A DNA stretch of 64,000 nucleotides, taken from Pseudomonas gingeri. Lineage in GTDB: Bacteria; Pseudomonadota; Gammaproteobacteria; Pseudomonadales; Pseudomonadaceae. The position numbers and the translations under genes are program-made. Positions 8,110 to 17,740 of this stretch are shown piece by piece (within the stretch, counting starts at the first letter, position 1; every line of letters starts with the position of its first letter). The stretch lies in assembly GCF_013385635.1 (NCBI RefSeq), contig NZ_JACAPR010000006.1, forward strand, positions 1-64,000. Direction: 5' to 3'. The notes beneath the pieces were generated by a model, which saw nothing but the letters and a program-made list of their open reading frames with translations, searched no databases and was not told the origin of the DNA.

Positions 8110-8666
8110 TTCGCAAGAACCCTTCCGGCGACCTGCCGGTGATCGCCGAGTCCGCCTATGTGGACAAGACCGCGATCATCTGCGGCAAGGTGGTCATCGG
8201 CGAGAACGTCTTTGTCGGCCCCTACGCGGTGATCCGCGCCGACGAAGTGAATGAACGCGGCGAGATGGACCCCATCGTCATCGGCGCCAACTCGAATATC
8301 CAGGACGGCGTGGTGATCCACTCCAAGTCCGGCGCGGCAGTGACCATCGGCGAGTTCACCTCCATCGCCCACCGCTCGATCGTCCACGGCCCCTGCACGG
8401 TCGGCAACCGGGTCTTCATCGGTTTCAACAGCGTGCTGTTCAACTGCGCGGTGGGCGACGGCAGCGTGGTGCGGCACAACTCGGTGGTCGACGGTCGTGA
8501 CCTGCCCCCCGGCTTCTATGTGCCTTCCACCACTCGCATCGGTCCGAGCACCGACCTGTCGCAGTTCCCTCCGGTGAGTGTCAGTGCCTCGGAGTTTTCC
8601 GAGGACGTGGCGCGCACCAACGTCGACCTGGTCCGGGGCTACAAGGCCCTGCAAAACGAGTTCTGA
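8106..8666 (+). CDS. Gamma-class carbonic anhydrase family protein
   Basis: This 186-residue left-handed beta-helix protein (hexapeptide repeats such as IGENVF, VTIGEF, VGNRVF) resembles PA5540. The three histidines expected at the metal site are present: VVIHSKSG and the AHRSIVHG pair. Gamma carbonic anhydrases interconvert CO2 and bicarbonate and accept iron or cobalt in place of zinc, a plausible reason for Zur control as a substitute for the beta-class zinc enzyme. It overlaps hisI2 by 4 bp and is 2 bp from pyrC2. Bicarbonate supply also suits the neighbouring pyrimidine gene. Activity is not proven by sequence. Confidence 0.9.
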   Translation: MIRKNPSGDLPVIAESAYVDKTAIICGKVVIGENVFVGPYAVIRADEVNERGEMDPIVIGANSNIQDGVVIHSKSGAAVTIGEFTSIAHRSIVHGPCTVGNRVFIGFNSVLFNCAVGDGSVVRHNSVVDGRDLPPGFYVPSTTRIGPSTDLSQFPPVSVSASEFSEDVARTNVDLVRGYKALQNEF

Positions 8667-8668
8667 AC

Positions 8669-10006
8669 ATGAGCAGCCTGCTGATCCGCAATGCCCGCGT
8701 GGTGAACGAGGGCCGAGAGTTCGACGCCGATATCCGGGTGAGCAACGGCCGCATCGAGCACATTGCCCCACAGATCAGCAACGCCAGCGCCGACCGGGAA
8801 ATCGACGCCGCCGGCGACTGGCTGCTGCCGGGGATGATCGACGACCAGGTGCATTTCCGCGATCCCGGCGCGCCGGACAAGGGCAGCCTTTATACCGAGT
8901 CCCGCGCGGCGGTGGCCGGCGGCATCACCAGCTACATGGACATGCCCAACACCCGCCCGGCGACCCTGACCCTCGACGCCCTGGCCGACAAGAAACGCCG
9001 GGCGGCGATCAACTCGGTGGCCAACTACGGTTTCCATTTCGGGGTCAGCAACGACAACCTCGACACCGTGGCGGCCCTCGATCCGCGACTGGTGGCCGGG
9101 GTCAAGGTGTTCATGGGCGCCTCCACCGGCAATATGCTGGTGGACGACCCGCGAGTGCTCGAACGGCTGTTCGCCGAGGTGCCGACCATCCTCCTGGCCC
9201 ATTGCGAACATACACCGACCATCGATCAACGCATGGACAACCTGCGCGAATTGTTCGGCGACATGATCCCACCCGCCGCCCACCCGCTGATCCGCAACGC
9301 CGAGGCCTGTTATCGCTCCTCGTCGCTGGCGGTCGAGCTGGCCCGGCGGCATGGCACCCGACTGCATGTCCTGCACCTGACCAGCGAACGCGAGCTGGCC
9401 CTGTTCGAGAACAAGCCGCTGAGTGAAAAGCGCATCACCGCCGAGGTCTGCCTGCATCACCTGCTGTTCGATGACCGTGACTACCCGCGCCTGGGCAACC
9501 TGATCAAATGCAACCCGGCGATCAAGCACCAATCGGATCGCGATGCCTTGCGCGAAGCGCTGCTGAGCAACCGGCTGGATGTGATCGGCAGCGATCACGC
9601 CCCGCACACCTGGGAAGAAAAGCAGCGCCCCTACAGCGAAGCGCCTTCCGGCTTGCCATTGGTCCAGCACGCGCTACCGGCACTGATGGAACTGGTGGCG
9701 GCCAAGGTCCTTCCGCTGACCACCCTGGTGGAAAAGACCAGCCACCGGGTCGCCGACCTGTTCGCCATTGCCGAACGCGGCTATCTGCGCGAAGGCTATT
9801 GGGCCGACCTGGTGCTGATCAACCGCCAGCCGGTGAGCCGCGCGGTGAGCAACGAACCGATTCTCTACCAGTGCGGCTGGACGCCATTTGTCGAGCGCAG
9901 CTTTCGCCATCACGTCGGCACCACCGTGGTGTCCGGACAGCTCGCCTGGCATGCCGGGCAGGTCCATGACAGCTGCCAGGGCCAACCCCTGCAGTTTCTT
10001 CGCTGA
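8669..10006 (+). CDS. pyrQ: Dihydroorotase paralogue (PyrC2 / PyrQ-like)
   Basis: This 445-residue amidohydrolase of the class I dihydroorotase type would close carbamoyl-aspartate to dihydroorotate in pyrimidine synthesis. Visible motifs are [10 protein letters not shown] near residue 60, [11 protein letters not shown] with the candidate carboxylated lysine, [17 protein letters not shown], and GSDHAPHT near residue 309. The usual HxH first metal pair reads QVH here, so one ligand is glutamine instead of histidine. This agrees with the P. aeruginosa PA5541 location next to folE2 and the carbonic anhydrase gene. It lies in the folE2 operon, 38 bp before thrS2. Confidence 0.9.
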   Translation: MSSLLIRNARVVNEGREFDADIRVSNGRIEHIAPQISNASADREIDAAGDWLLPGMIDDQVHFRDPGAPDKGSLYTESRAAVAGGITSYMDMPNTRPATLTLDALADKKRRAAINSVANYGFHFGVSNDNLDTVAALDPRLVAGVKVFMGASTGNMLVDDPRVLERLFAEVPTILLAHCEHTPTIDQRMDNLRELFGDMIPPAAHPLIRNAEACYRSSSLAVELARRHGTRLHVLHLTSERELALFENKPLSEKRITAEVCLHHLLFDDRDYPRLGNLIKCNPAIKHQSDRDALREALLSNRLDVIGSDHAPHTWEEKQRPYSEAPSGLPLVQHALPALMELVAAKVLPLTTLVEKTSHRVADLFAIAERGYLREGYWADLVLINRQPVSRAVSNEPILYQCGWTPFVERSFRHHVGTTVVSGQLAWHAGQVHDSCQGQPLQFLR

Positions 10007-10044
10007 TTCACCTCTATCGCCTGATCGACCAAGGACACCCACCG

Positions 10045-11937
10045 ATGATCCGCATCACCCTCCCCGACGGCTCGCAACGCGAGTACGACCAGCCGCTCTC
10101 GGTCTTCGAAGTGGCCGCCAGCATCGGCATCGGCCTGGCCAAGGCGGCGGTGGCCGGGCGGGTCGACGGCCACCTGGTGGACTGTGCCACCCTGATCGAA
10201 CGGGATGCGCGCGTGAGTATCGTCACCGGGCGGGACGACGAGGGCCTGGAGATCCTCCGGCACTCCTGCGCGCACCTGCTGGCGATGGCGGTCAAGCAAC
10301 TGTATCCCTCGGCCCAGGTGACCATCGGTCCGGTGATCGAGGACGGCTTTTTCTATGACTTCGCCTACGAACGGCCCTTCACCCCCAAGGACCTGGAACT
10401 GATCGAGGCGCGGATGCAGGCCCTGGCCGCGACCAATCATTCGATACGCCGGCGCACCTTGCCGCGCGCCGAAGCCATCGAATACTTCGAGGCCCTGGGC
10501 GAGCACTACAAGGCCGAGCTGATCCGGGCGATACCGGAAGGTGAAGCCTTGTCGCTGTATCGCCAGGGCGATTTCGAGGACCTGTGCCGCGGCCCCCATG
10601 TGCCGTCGACCGGCATCCTCCAGGCGTTCAAGCTGACCAAGGTGGCAGGCGCCTACTGGCGCGGCGATGCGAACAACGCGCCGCTGCAACGGATCTACGG
10701 CACCTGCTGGGCCAACGCCAAGGATCTCAAGGCCTACCTCAGCCGCCTGGAAGAAGCCGGCAAGCGCGACCACCGCAAGCTCGGCGCGCAACTGGACCTG
10801 TTCCATTTCGACGACTGCGCGCCGGGCTCGGTGTTCTGGCATGCCAAGGGCTGGACCCTGTTCCAACAGTTGATCGGCTATATGCGCAAGCGCCAGGAAC
10901 AGGCCGGCTATGTCGAGGTGAACACCCCGGACGTCATGGACCGTGGCCTGTGGGAAACCTCCGGGCACTGGCAGAACTACCGCGATCACATGTTCACCAC
11001 CACCACCGAGGATGAGCGGGTGTTCGCCCTCAAGCCGATGAACTGCCCCGGCGCGGTGTCGATCTTCGGCCATGGCCTGAAAAGCTACCGCGACCTGCCG
11101 TTGCGGATCGCCGAGTTCGGCAAGGTGCATCGCTACGAACCATCAGGCGCCTTGCACGGGCTGTTGCGGGTACGCCACTTCACCCAGGACGACGCCCACA
11201 TCTTCTGCACCCCGGCGCAGATGCAAACCGAGTGTGAAACGGCGATTGCCCTGGTGTTCGATATCTATCGCGAGTTCGGCTTCGAGGATGTCGTGGTGAA
11301 GCTGTCGACCCGTCCGCTCAATCGCATCGGCAGCGACGAGACCTGGGATCAGTTGGAAGGCGCGCTGATCGGTGCCCTGGGACGGATGGGCATCGAGTAC
11401 CGGATCAATCCCGGCGAAGGCGCCTTCTACGGGCCTAAACTGGAATTCGTACTGCGCGATGCCATCGGTCGCGACTGGCAGTGCGGCACCTTGCAGGTGG
11501 ACCTCAACCTGCCGGAGCGTTTCGACATCGGTTACATCGGCGAAAATGGCGAACGCCAGCGGCCGGTGATGCTGCATCGGGCGCTGTTCGGCTCGCTGGA
11601 GCGGTTTATCGGGATCCTGATCGAACACTACAGCGGTGCCCTGCCGCTATGGCTGGCACCACGCCAGGCGGTGGTACTGAATATCAGCGAGGGCCAGGCC
11701 GATTATGCCCGGGAGCTGGCCGAGGGTCTGAAGAGCCGTGGTATCCGCGCCGTGGCGGACCTGCGCAACGAGAAGGTCGGCTACAAGATCCGCGAGCACA
11801 GTCTGCAGAAGGTGCCGTACCTGCTGGTGGTGGGTGAGAAGGAAAAGGCCGCGGGGCTGGTCAGCGTGCGCAGCCGGCAGGGAGAGGATCTGGGGGTGAT
11901 GAACCTGGAGGCGGCGGTTCAGCAACTGACGCCATAA
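10045..11937 (+). CDS. thrS2: Threonyl-tRNA synthetase paralogue (ThrS2)
   Basis: This 630-residue class II synthetase charges tRNA(Thr). In order it has an N-terminal TGS domain, the editing domain ([11 protein letters not shown] near residue 73, with CRGPHVP near 182), the catalytic core and a C-terminal anticodon-binding domain. The active-site zinc ligands of ThrRS are all kept: Cys in MNCPGA, His in DDAHIF and His in MLHRALFGS. It is the last gene of the Zur operon, with RBS AAGGAC before the ATG. It is presumably a second copy of thrS. Higher zinc affinity or simple dosage could explain its Zur control. Confidence 0.93.
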   Translation: MIRITLPDGSQREYDQPLSVFEVAASIGIGLAKAAVAGRVDGHLVDCATLIERDARVSIVTGRDDEGLEILRHSCAHLLAMAVKQLYPSAQVTIGPVIEDGFFYDFAYERPFTPKDLELIEARMQALAATNHSIRRRTLPRAEAIEYFEALGEHYKAELIRAIPEGEALSLYRQGDFEDLCRGPHVPSTGILQAFKLTKVAGAYWRGDANNAPLQRIYGTCWANAKDLKAYLSRLEEAGKRDHRKLGAQLDLFHFDDCAPGSVFWHAKGWTLFQQLIGYMRKRQEQAGYVEVNTPDVMDRGLWETSGHWQNYRDHMFTTTTEDERVFALKPMNCPGAVSIFGHGLKSYRDLPLRIAEFGKVHRYEPSGALHGLLRVRHFTQDDAHIFCTPAQMQTECETAIALVFDIYREFGFEDVVVKLSTRPLNRIGSDETWDQLEGALIGALGRMGIEYRINPGEGAFYGPKLEFVLRDAIGRDWQCGTLQVDLNLPERFDIGYIGENGERQRPVMLHRALFGSLERFIGILIEHYSGALPLWLAPRQAVVLNISEGQADYARELAEGLKSRGIRAVADLRNEKVGYKIREHSLQKVPYLLVVGEKEKAAGLVSVRSRQGEDLGVMNLEAAVQQLTP

Positions 11938-11942
11938 CCCCT

Positions 11943-11976
11943 TGTAGGAGCCGGCTTGCCGGCGATGAGGCCCTTC
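11943..11976. repeat. Half REP palindrome after thrS2
   Basis: TGTAGGAGCCGGCTTGCCGG followed by CGATGAGGCCCTT is one arm of the GTAGGAGC-type repeat with no partner arm nearby. It abuts a different palindromic repeat block (11988-12087), suggesting one element inserted into or replaced part of the other. Confidence 0.8.
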
Positions 11977-11987
11977 TGATCGTTGAT

Positions 11988-12087
11988 CGTTCCCACGCTC
12001 CGCGTGGGAACGCCTCTCTGGACGCTCCGCGTCCGCTCTTGTGACGCGGAGCGTCACGGGCTGCATTGCCCACGCGGAGCGTGGGAA
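11988..12087. repeat. Block of four CGTTCCCACGC-type palindromes
   Basis: Four small palindromes follow one another: CCCACGCTCCGCGTGGG core (11988-12012), GGACGCTCCGCGTCC (12020-12034), GTGACGCGGAGCGTCAC (12041-12057) and CCCACGCGGAGCGTGGG (12069-12085). A second copy of the last two units occurs at 17582-17628. This is a second Pseudomonas intergenic repeat family. It sits between the convergent ends of thrS2 and the DUF3617 gene. Confidence 0.85.
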
Positions 12088-12114
12088 CGATCAGTTATCG
12101 GCGATCCGTGGGTT

Positions 12115-12630
12115 TCAGGAACGCGGCTTGACCGCCCCGCAGTCCTGCCCCAGCCAGACCGCCTTGGTGTCCATGCTGCCGTTCTGCTGGATACCCGTGG
12201 CATTGAAGGTGCCACTGACCTGGGTGGTGAACTCGCGATCACTGACAAAATGCGCCGTGCCCGCACCCTGGGCCTTCGGACAACTGAACTTGAACTTCCA
12301 GTTCGGCCCATTGCGTTCGGTGATCTGCTGGCTGCAGCCGGACTGCGGATCGGTCAACGGAATCGACTCGGAGGCCACCTGCTGCGGAGTCAGGCACATC
12401 CGCACGCCCTGCCCGCCGAGATTGATGCCCTGCTTTTCCAGGGCCGCCCGCTGCTCCGGCGTCGTGTTCTGCTTGAGCACACCCAGCAGCATGCCGACAT
12501 CCAGCGACTGGTTTTCCACCTGCACATTGCTGGAGGTCAGCTCCCACAAACCGGGCTGCAGCACTTGCGCCTGGGCCACGGGAATCACGAAGGCACAGGC
12601 GATGGCCAGACCCGGCAGACGAAGGTTCAT
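12115..12630 (-). CDS. Exported DUF3617 protein
   Basis: This 171-residue protein starts with a signal peptide (LPGLAIACAFVIPVAQA) and continues with the DUF3617 pattern LQPGLWELTSSNVQVENQ. Paired cysteines follow in VRMCLTPQQ, SGCSQQI, FSCPKAQ and the C-terminal QDCGAV. Members are predicted periplasmic proteins of unknown function. The gene stands alone, convergent to thrS2 and divergent from cardiolipin synthase across 128 bp. Nothing in its promoter region resembles the Zur box, so I do not place it in the zinc regulon. Confidence 0.85.
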   Translation of the reverse strand: MNLRLPGLAIACAFVIPVAQAQVLQPGLWELTSSNVQVENQSLDVGMLLGVLKQNTTPEQRAALEKQGINLGGQGVRMCLTPQQVASESIPLTDPQSGCSQQITERNGPNWKFKFSCPKAQGAGTAHFVSDREFTTQVSGTFNATGIQQNGSMDTKAVWLGQDCGAVKPRS

Positions 12631-12758
12631 CGTATTGCTCCTAGAGAATTGTCCTGCTTAGACGTCAGAATGATGCTTGGGTTGCGTGATGAATTAAATA
12701 GCGACAATCGTGATGGAACATGGTCTGTTAGGCATTGAGAAATAAGGATCAGGACCTT

Positions 12759-14198
12759 ATGGATTATTTTGGCCCCCATGTTTTCGGCTATCTGATTGCA
12801 CTGATTCATTCACTCGGGACCATCGCGGCGATCCATGCCGTACTGACCGTGCGCACCGCACAGGGCTCGATTGCCTGGGCGCTGTCGCTGATCTTCATTC
12901 CCTACCTGACGCTGATCCCCTATCTGGTCTTCGGCCGCAGCACCTTCGATGCCTACATCAAGGCCCGGCGCCAGGCCAACGTGGAAATGCGCAAGGCCAT
13001 CGCCGACCTGAACTGGCGTCCCTGGGTCGAGGAAGCCCTGGCGGCGCGCAACTCCCAGGCCTATGCCGCACTGCGGGCGATGCCCAAGCTCGGCCGCATG
13101 CCGTGCCTGGCGAATAACCAGGTGCGCCTGCTGATCAATGGCGAAGCCACGTTCGAGGCGATTTTCCAGGCCATCGGCCAGGCCCGTCATGCCGTGCTGG
13201 TGCAATTCTTCATCGTCCATGACGACCAGCTCGGGCGCCGCCTGCAAAGTCTGCTGTTGGAAAAGGCCGCCGAAGGGGTCGAGGTCTATCTGCTGTATGA
13301 CGGTATCGGCAGCCACGCCCTGCCCCATGGCTACGCCGACACCCTGCGCGAAGGCGGTGTTCGGGTAAAGGCCTTTGCCACCCGCAGTGGCTGGCTCAAC
13401 CGGTTCCAGGTGAATTTCCGCAATCACCGCAAGGTAGTGGTGGTCGATGGCCTGACCGGCTTTGTCGGCGGGCACAACGTCGGTGACGAATACCTCGGTG
13501 CCAAACCGCCGCTGTCGCCCTGGCGCGATACCCATGTGCAGGTCAGCGGCCCGGTGGTGGCCTGCCTGCAGGAGTCGTTCGCCGAAGACTGGTTCTGGGC
13601 CGCGCGGCAGTTACCACCGCTGATCCTGCCGGATGCCTATCCGGACGACGGCGTGCTCTGCCAGTTGCTCGCCAGCGGTCCGGCCGATCCCTTCGAAACC
13701 TGTTCGCTGTTCTTCGTCGAGGCGATTCACGCCGCCCGCGAGCGGGTCTGGATCACCAGCCCCTACTTCATCCCCGACGAAGCCGTGTTCGCCGCCCTGC
13801 GCCTGGCCGTGCTGCGCGGGGTGGACGTGCGCCTGCTGCTGCCCTCGCGGCCGGACCACCGGATCGTCTACGCCGCCTCCAGCCTCTATGCCTTCGAAGC
13901 GGTGCGCGCCGGGGTCCGGGTATTCCGCTATGGCCCGGGGTTCCTGCATCAGAAAGTGGTGCTGGTGGACAACGAAATCAGTGCCATCGGCAGCGCCAAC
14001 CTGGACAACCGCTCGTTCCGGCTGAATTTCGAGTTGATGCTGCTGACGGTCGACGAAGCTTTCGCCAGCGACGTGGAGACCATGCTCCTGAAGGACTTCG
14101 ACCTGGCCAGGGAAGTCACCCGCGAAGACAGCCGGGAAACCCACCGCCTGCAACAGCTCGGCATGCGGGTTGCCCGACTGATCTCGCCGATTCTCTAG
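12759..14198 (+). CDS. clsA: Cardiolipin synthase A
   Basis: This 479-residue membrane enzyme condenses two phosphatidylglycerol molecules into cardiolipin and glycerol. The ATG at 12759 follows AAGGATCAGGA; an upstream in-frame start at 12735 lacks this. Two N-terminal transmembrane helices ([20 protein letters not shown] and [18 protein letters not shown]) precede two phospholipase D domains with the HKD motifs [10 protein letters not shown] near residue 223 and [20 protein letters not shown] near residue 396. Length and architecture match ClsA. It is monocistronic and convergent with cfa after 23 bp. Confidence 0.95.
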   Translation: MDYFGPHVFGYLIALIHSLGTIAAIHAVLTVRTAQGSIAWALSLIFIPYLTLIPYLVFGRSTFDAYIKARRQANVEMRKAIADLNWRPWVEEALAARNSQAYAALRAMPKLGRMPCLANNQVRLLINGEATFEAIFQAIGQARHAVLVQFFIVHDDQLGRRLQSLLLEKAAEGVEVYLLYDGIGSHALPHGYADTLREGGVRVKAFATRSGWLNRFQVNFRNHRKVVVVDGLTGFVGGHNVGDEYLGAKPPLSPWRDTHVQVSGPVVACLQESFAEDWFWAARQLPPLILPDAYPDDGVLCQLLASGPADPFETCSLFFVEAIHAARERVWITSPYFIPDEAVFAALRLAVLRGVDVRLLLPSRPDHRIVYAASSLYAFEAVRAGVRVFRYGPGFLHQKVVLVDNEISAIGSANLDNRSFRLNFELMLLTVDEAFASDVETMLLKDFDLAREVTREDSRETHRLQQLGMRVARLISPIL

Positions 14199-14221
14199 AT
14201 TACGAGCTCTAGCTTGCGAGC

Positions 14222-15406
14222 CTAGCGATACAAATCGTCGCGGGTCCAGGGCAGGTCGTGGCTGCCATCGGCGAAAGGTTTTACCGCGAGGATCTGGTGC
14301 AGATTGATCCAGCCTTTCTCGAAGGCGTAGGCGCAACCGGCCAGGTACAGCCGCCAGATCCGCAGGGCCTTTTCCGGAACCTGCCGGGCCGCGGCTTCCA
14401 GGTTGTTTTCCAGGCGCTGGCTCCAGATATTCAGGGTCTTGGCGTAGTGCAGCCGCAGGCTTTCCACATCGACCACTTCCAGTCCGGCTTCGCTGACATA
14501 CGCCGAGATCATCGACAGGTGCGGCAGCTCGCCATTGGGGAACACGTAGCGATCGATAAAGTCCCCGGCCCCGCGCCCCACCGGACGCCCGTCGGTATGC
14601 TTGGCGGTAATGCCATGGTTCATCACCAGGCCGCCCTCGCGCACCGCGCCGAAAAGGATATCGCTGTACTGCTTGAGGTTGGCATGGCCGACATGCTCGA
14701 ACATGCCGACACTGACCACCTTGTCGAAACGTCCGTCCTGCGGCAGGTCGCGGTAGTCGAGCAGTTGCAGGTCGACCTTGTCCTGCAAACCTTCGGCAAT
14801 CACCCGTTCCTTCGCCAGGGCCAGTTGCTCCTTGCTCAGGGTAATGCCGAACACCTTGACCCCGAACTCGCGGGCCGCGAAGCGCGCCAGGCCACCCCAG
14901 CCACAGCCGACATCCAGCAGGTACTCGCCCGGCTGCAGGCGTAGCTTGCGGCACAGATGGCGGAACTTGGCCTGCTGGGCTTCCTCCAGGGTCGCGTCTT
15001 CAGTTTCGAAATAGGCGCAGGAATAGACCATCTCGCGGTCCAGCCAGAGCTGGTAGAACTCGTTGGAAAGGTCGTAGTGATAGGAAATCGAAGCCGCGTC
15101 GGTTTCCTTGTCGTGGGCCTGGCGCACCGGAAGGCTGTCCCCTTCGTCTTCCAGCAAGGCCTGGCTCAACTCGTCACAGACCCGCACCACCTCGCTGACC
15201 GAGCCTTCGAGCTCCAGCTTGCCCTCGACAAACGCAGTACCCAGCAGATCCAGCGTGGGATGCGTGAATTGCGCGACCAGCTGCGGGTCCTTGACGATGA
15301 TGGTGACACTGGGTGTCGGCCCGAGATTGAATTCATGGCCGTCCCAGAGTCTCAGGCGTAGCGGAAGCTGAAGATTCTGTAAGGCCGGTGGAAGTTGCGC
15401 GAGCAT
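14222..15406 (-). CDS. cfa: Cyclopropane-fatty-acyl-phospholipid synthase
   Basis: This 394-residue SAM-dependent enzyme adds a methylene bridge to unsaturated acyl chains of membrane phospholipids, typically in stationary phase. The N-terminal domain is followed by YHYDLSNEFYQLWLD, YSCAYFETEDATLEEAQ and the SAM-binding motif LLDVGCGWGGLARFAA near residue 170. The substrate-region motif VGMFEHVGHANL follows. The RBS AAGGGGGGA precedes the ATG. It resembles PA5546 of P. aeruginosa, which has a similar neighbourhood. The promoter should lie in the 85 bp before bufC's 3' end. Confidence 0.94.
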   Translation of the reverse strand: MLAQLPPALQNLQLPLRLRLWDGHEFNLGPTPSVTIIVKDPQLVAQFTHPTLDLLGTAFVEGKLELEGSVSEVVRVCDELSQALLEDEGDSLPVRQAHDKETDAASISYHYDLSNEFYQLWLDREMVYSCAYFETEDATLEEAQQAKFRHLCRKLRLQPGEYLLDVGCGWGGLARFAAREFGVKVFGITLSKEQLALAKERVIAEGLQDKVDLQLLDYRDLPQDGRFDKVVSVGMFEHVGHANLKQYSDILFGAVREGGLVMNHGITAKHTDGRPVGRGAGDFIDRYVFPNGELPHLSMISAYVSEAGLEVVDVESLRLHYAKTLNIWSQRLENNLEAAARQVPEKALRIWRLYLAGCAYAFEKGWINLHQILAVKPFADGSHDLPWTRDDLYR

Positions 15407-15491
15407 GAGTAGTCCCCCCTTGTTTCAGACGTCTGATTAAAGGGTAGCGCATCCACGGAAACTGTCAGCCTATCGAGATAATAGTCCCGAA

Positions 15492-16280
15492 CTATGAGGT
15501 TCGCCGCTGCACCAGGCCATCGTTCACCCACTGCTTGAGCCAGGTCACCGCCTGCAACGGCGCGCCCTCGCCCAGGCTGTCCGCCAGTTCGCCGCACAGT
15601 TGTGCGAAGCTCCAGCCGTCACGGGCCATGCCGCTCAAGGCCAGGGCTTCGGCCGGCTCCAGGCTGCGATAATGGCAGACCAGGCCAGCGCGCCAGACCA
15701 GGCAAGTCTGTGGTGCATCCAGCCGCTCGCTGTCCGGAAACGCGGTTTCAGCCTTCACTGCCCGCCACATCGCCAGGCTGTTGAAGGCGCATTCGAGCCA
15801 GCGGACGCTGGGCACCAGCTCAAGCTGCAGTCCCGGCCAGTCCTCGGGCGGCAGGGTCGCCATGCGCTCCAGGGTCATGGGGTCGCCGGGCAAGGCATCG
15901 AAGGCCAGGGTGAAGGCCCATTCCAGGCGGATCAGGTCGGTCAGCGGCGCACTTTGCTCCGCGATCAGGTGGCGCTGGACAAAGGCTTCGAATCCCGCCC
16001 CCAGCCAGCGCAGGCTGTAGTTCGACGAGGGGCACTCACGCAGGTAGGCGTGGGTCAGCGCATCGAATTCGTCGTCGCCCAGCCAGTTCCAGACCGTCGG
16101 GAAATCGCTGAGCAGGGTTTCCTGCAACCGCGAGCGATAGGCGTTGTGGTAGATCGCCAGGCCGGTTTCGACATCCAGCGTCGGCCCGCCGATCAGGCTC
16201 TCGCTCAAGACCGCACTGGCGCCGGGCGCCTCGCCCAGCAGGTAGCGTTCAAAGGCCAGTTGCCAATCGTTCAAGCGCAT
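15492..16280 (-). CDS. bufC: BufC-type DUF2063 partner protein of the bufferin pathway
   Basis: This 262-residue protein of the DUF2063 (HvfC/BufC) family acts with the DUF692 oxidase as its substrate-recognition partner in MNIO-type RiPP systems. Recognisable stretches are LAIYHNAYRSRLQETLLSDFPTVWNWLGDD and the C-terminal helical part LALSGMARDGWSFAQLCGELAD. I start it at the ATG at 16280, which overlaps bufB by 10 bp; the longer upstream frame is inside bufB. It is the last gene of the bufABC unit and no DoxX-like fourth gene follows. Confidence 0.9.
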   Translation of the reverse strand: MRLNDWQLAFERYLLGEAPGASAVLSESLIGGPTLDVETGLAIYHNAYRSRLQETLLSDFPTVWNWLGDDEFDALTHAYLRECPSSNYSLRWLGAGFEAFVQRHLIAEQSAPLTDLIRLEWAFTLAFDALPGDPMTLERMATLPPEDWPGLQLELVPSVRWLECAFNSLAMWRAVKAETAFPDSERLDAPQTCLVWRAGLVCHYRSLEPAEALALSGMARDGWSFAQLCGELADSLGEGAPLQAVTWLKQWVNDGLVQRRTS

Positions 16281-17116
16281 AACGGTCTCCGCGCCAGCGC
16301 AGCGCTGCCCAGCTCGCGGGCCTTGCCCAGCTCCGTCACCAGCTCTTCCAGCGGTGGGAAGTGATCGTCGCGCTCCAGCAGGGTCGCCACCGGCCCGAGG
16401 TGTTCCAGGGTGCGCTGGTAAAGGTCCCACACCGGGTCGCAGACCGGATGGTCATGGGTATCGATCACATAGTCGCCATAGTCGGCGTGTCCGGCCAGGT
16501 GCAACTGGCGGATCTTGCGCGCCGGCAGGCTTTGAATAAAGGTCCAGGGATCGAAACCGTGGTTGCGCCCGCTGACATAGACATTGTTGACGTCGAGCAA
16601 CAGCTCGCAGTCGCTGAGACGGCTCAGGGCCTCGAGGAATTCCCATTCGGAAAACTCGTCGGAAGCGGCGCGCACGTAACTGGAGACGTTCTCCAGTACC
16701 AGCGGCTGTTGCAGTACGTCCTGCACCTGGCGCACCCGGCCGGCCACGTAATACAGGCTTTCTTCGGTGTAGGGCAGCGGCAACAGGTCGTGCAGTTGAT
16801 GGGCGTTGCCACGGCTCCAGCACAGATGGTCGGAAATCCACGCGGGCTTTACCCGGTCGGCCAGCTGCTTGAGATTCTTGAGGTACTGCGCATCGAGTTC
16901 ATGGGGCCCGCCGATGGACAGCGACACGCCATGCATCACCAGCGGATAGCGCTCGGCGATGGCATCCAGGTAATACAGCGCCTTGCCGCCCTGGACGAGG
17001 TAATTCTCGGAAACGATCTCGAACCAGTCCACAGCCGGCGACTGCTCGAGAATCTCCTGGTGGTAGTGACTGCGCAAACCCAGGCCATAACCCAGGAAAG
17101 GACGGGAAGCGGACAT
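16271..17116 (-). CDS. bufB: BufB, multinuclear non-heme iron oxidase (DUF692/MNIO)
   Basis: This 281-residue TIM-barrel enzyme of the MNIO family modifies cysteines of the precursor peptide encoded upstream. Expected metal ligands are visible in FEIVSENYL, MHGVSLSIGG, SDHLCW, LENVSSY, DVNNVYVS, HLAGHADYGD and LERDDHFPP. The ATG at 17116 is preceded by AAGGAG; the longer frame from 17149 lacks this. It lies 69 bp downstream of bufA and overlaps bufC. In described bufferin systems the product is a periplasmic copper-chelating peptide; which metal applies here is inference. Confidence 0.93.
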   Translation of the reverse strand: MSASRPFLGYGLGLRSHYHQEILEQSPAVDWFEIVSENYLVQGGKALYYLDAIAERYPLVMHGVSLSIGGPHELDAQYLKNLKQLADRVKPAWISDHLCWSRGNAHQLHDLLPLPYTEESLYYVAGRVRQVQDVLQQPLVLENVSSYVRAASDEFSEWEFLEALSRLSDCELLLDVNNVYVSGRNHGFDPWTFIQSLPARKIRQLHLAGHADYGDYVIDTHDHPVCDPVWDLYQRTLEHLGPVATLLERDDHFPPLEELVTELGKARELGSAALARRPLCA

Positions 17117-17185
17117 GCTGGACTCCTTGCAAAGTGTCCGCAGCGGCATGGGGGGCCGACCGCTGCGGGAGCACTCGGTCGTCGA

Positions 17186-17437
17186 TTATTCGCCGACTTT
17201 ACCGCCAGCCGCGTCGCAGGCCGACTTGCTCATTGCCTTGAAGCCCTGGCCTTTGCAGGAACCCTGGCCTTTGCAGGCGTGATCCTTGGTTTTGCAATCG
17301 TTCTGGCCTTTGCAGGCGTTGACGCCATAGCAGTGAACCTGAGCATCGGCAGCCGACGCCTGGGTCACAACGCCCGCAAACATGGTGGCAGCAGCGAGAG
17401 CGAGAGCAGCACCGGCGGCAGCAGATTTGATGTTCAT
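17186..17437 (-). CDS. bufA: BufA-type bufferin precursor peptide (DUF2282-like, periplasmic metallophore)
   Basis: This 83-residue precursor has a Sec signal peptide (residues 1-29, ending QASA) and a short core with six cysteines at 36, 42, 48, 55, 61 and 74. The core carries three CKGQ motifs ([22 protein letters not shown]), the pattern of the BufA2 subgroup of bufferin-type metallophores. The cysteines would be converted by BufB/BufC into metal-binding heterocycles before or during export. It is the first gene of bufABC with its own upstream region. A GTTACA (TGTAAC on the coding strand) at 17528-17533 could be an ECF-type -35 element, but that is weak evidence. Confidence 0.92.
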   Translation of the reverse strand: MNIKSAAAGAALALAAATMFAGVVTQASAADAQVHCYGVNACKGQNDCKTKDHACKGQGSCKGQGFKAMSKSACDAAGGKVGE

Positions 17438-17581
17438 GTTTTATATCCTCGAAATGATCGCTAGGGGTGTCGGTCCGAACGGAATGTTCAGTCTCGACAT
17501 AGCACTAGAGAGCGCTCGCTTTCGGCTGTTACAGCGAGCGACAAATATTTTCGAGAGAAACCCTGAGTCCTGCCTTTGGGG

Positions 17582-17628
17582 GTGACGCGGAGCGTCACAG
17601 GCTGCATTCCCACGCAGAGCGTGGGAAC
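17582..17628. repeat. Second copy of the CGTTCCCACGC-type palindrome pair
   Basis: GTGACGC-GGA-GCGTCAC (17582-17598) followed by TTCCCACGC-AGA-GCGTGGGAA repeats the last two units of the block at 11988-12087 nearly base for base. It lies in the 398 bp gap between bufA and the P-type ATPase gene. Confidence 0.85.
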
Positions 17629-17668
17629 GATCAAAGCCCTTTGTGTACCCTCGGAAAACAGTGAACCC

Positions 17669-17740
17669 TGTGGGAGGGGGCTTGCCCCCGAAGCTCTTGG
17701 CGCCCGCCAGGACGCCTTCGGGGGCAAGCCCCCTCCCACA
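17669..17740. repeat. GTGGGAGGGGGC-type inverted repeat
   Basis: TGTGGGAGGGGGCTTGCCCC and its partner GGGGCAAGCCCCCTCCCACA form inverted arms around a spacer of about 22 bp, a third intergenic repeat family of Pseudomonas. It is downstream of the P-type ATPase gene (which ends at 17836), where a folded transcript could serve as a terminator or RNA-stabilising end. Confidence 0.85.
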
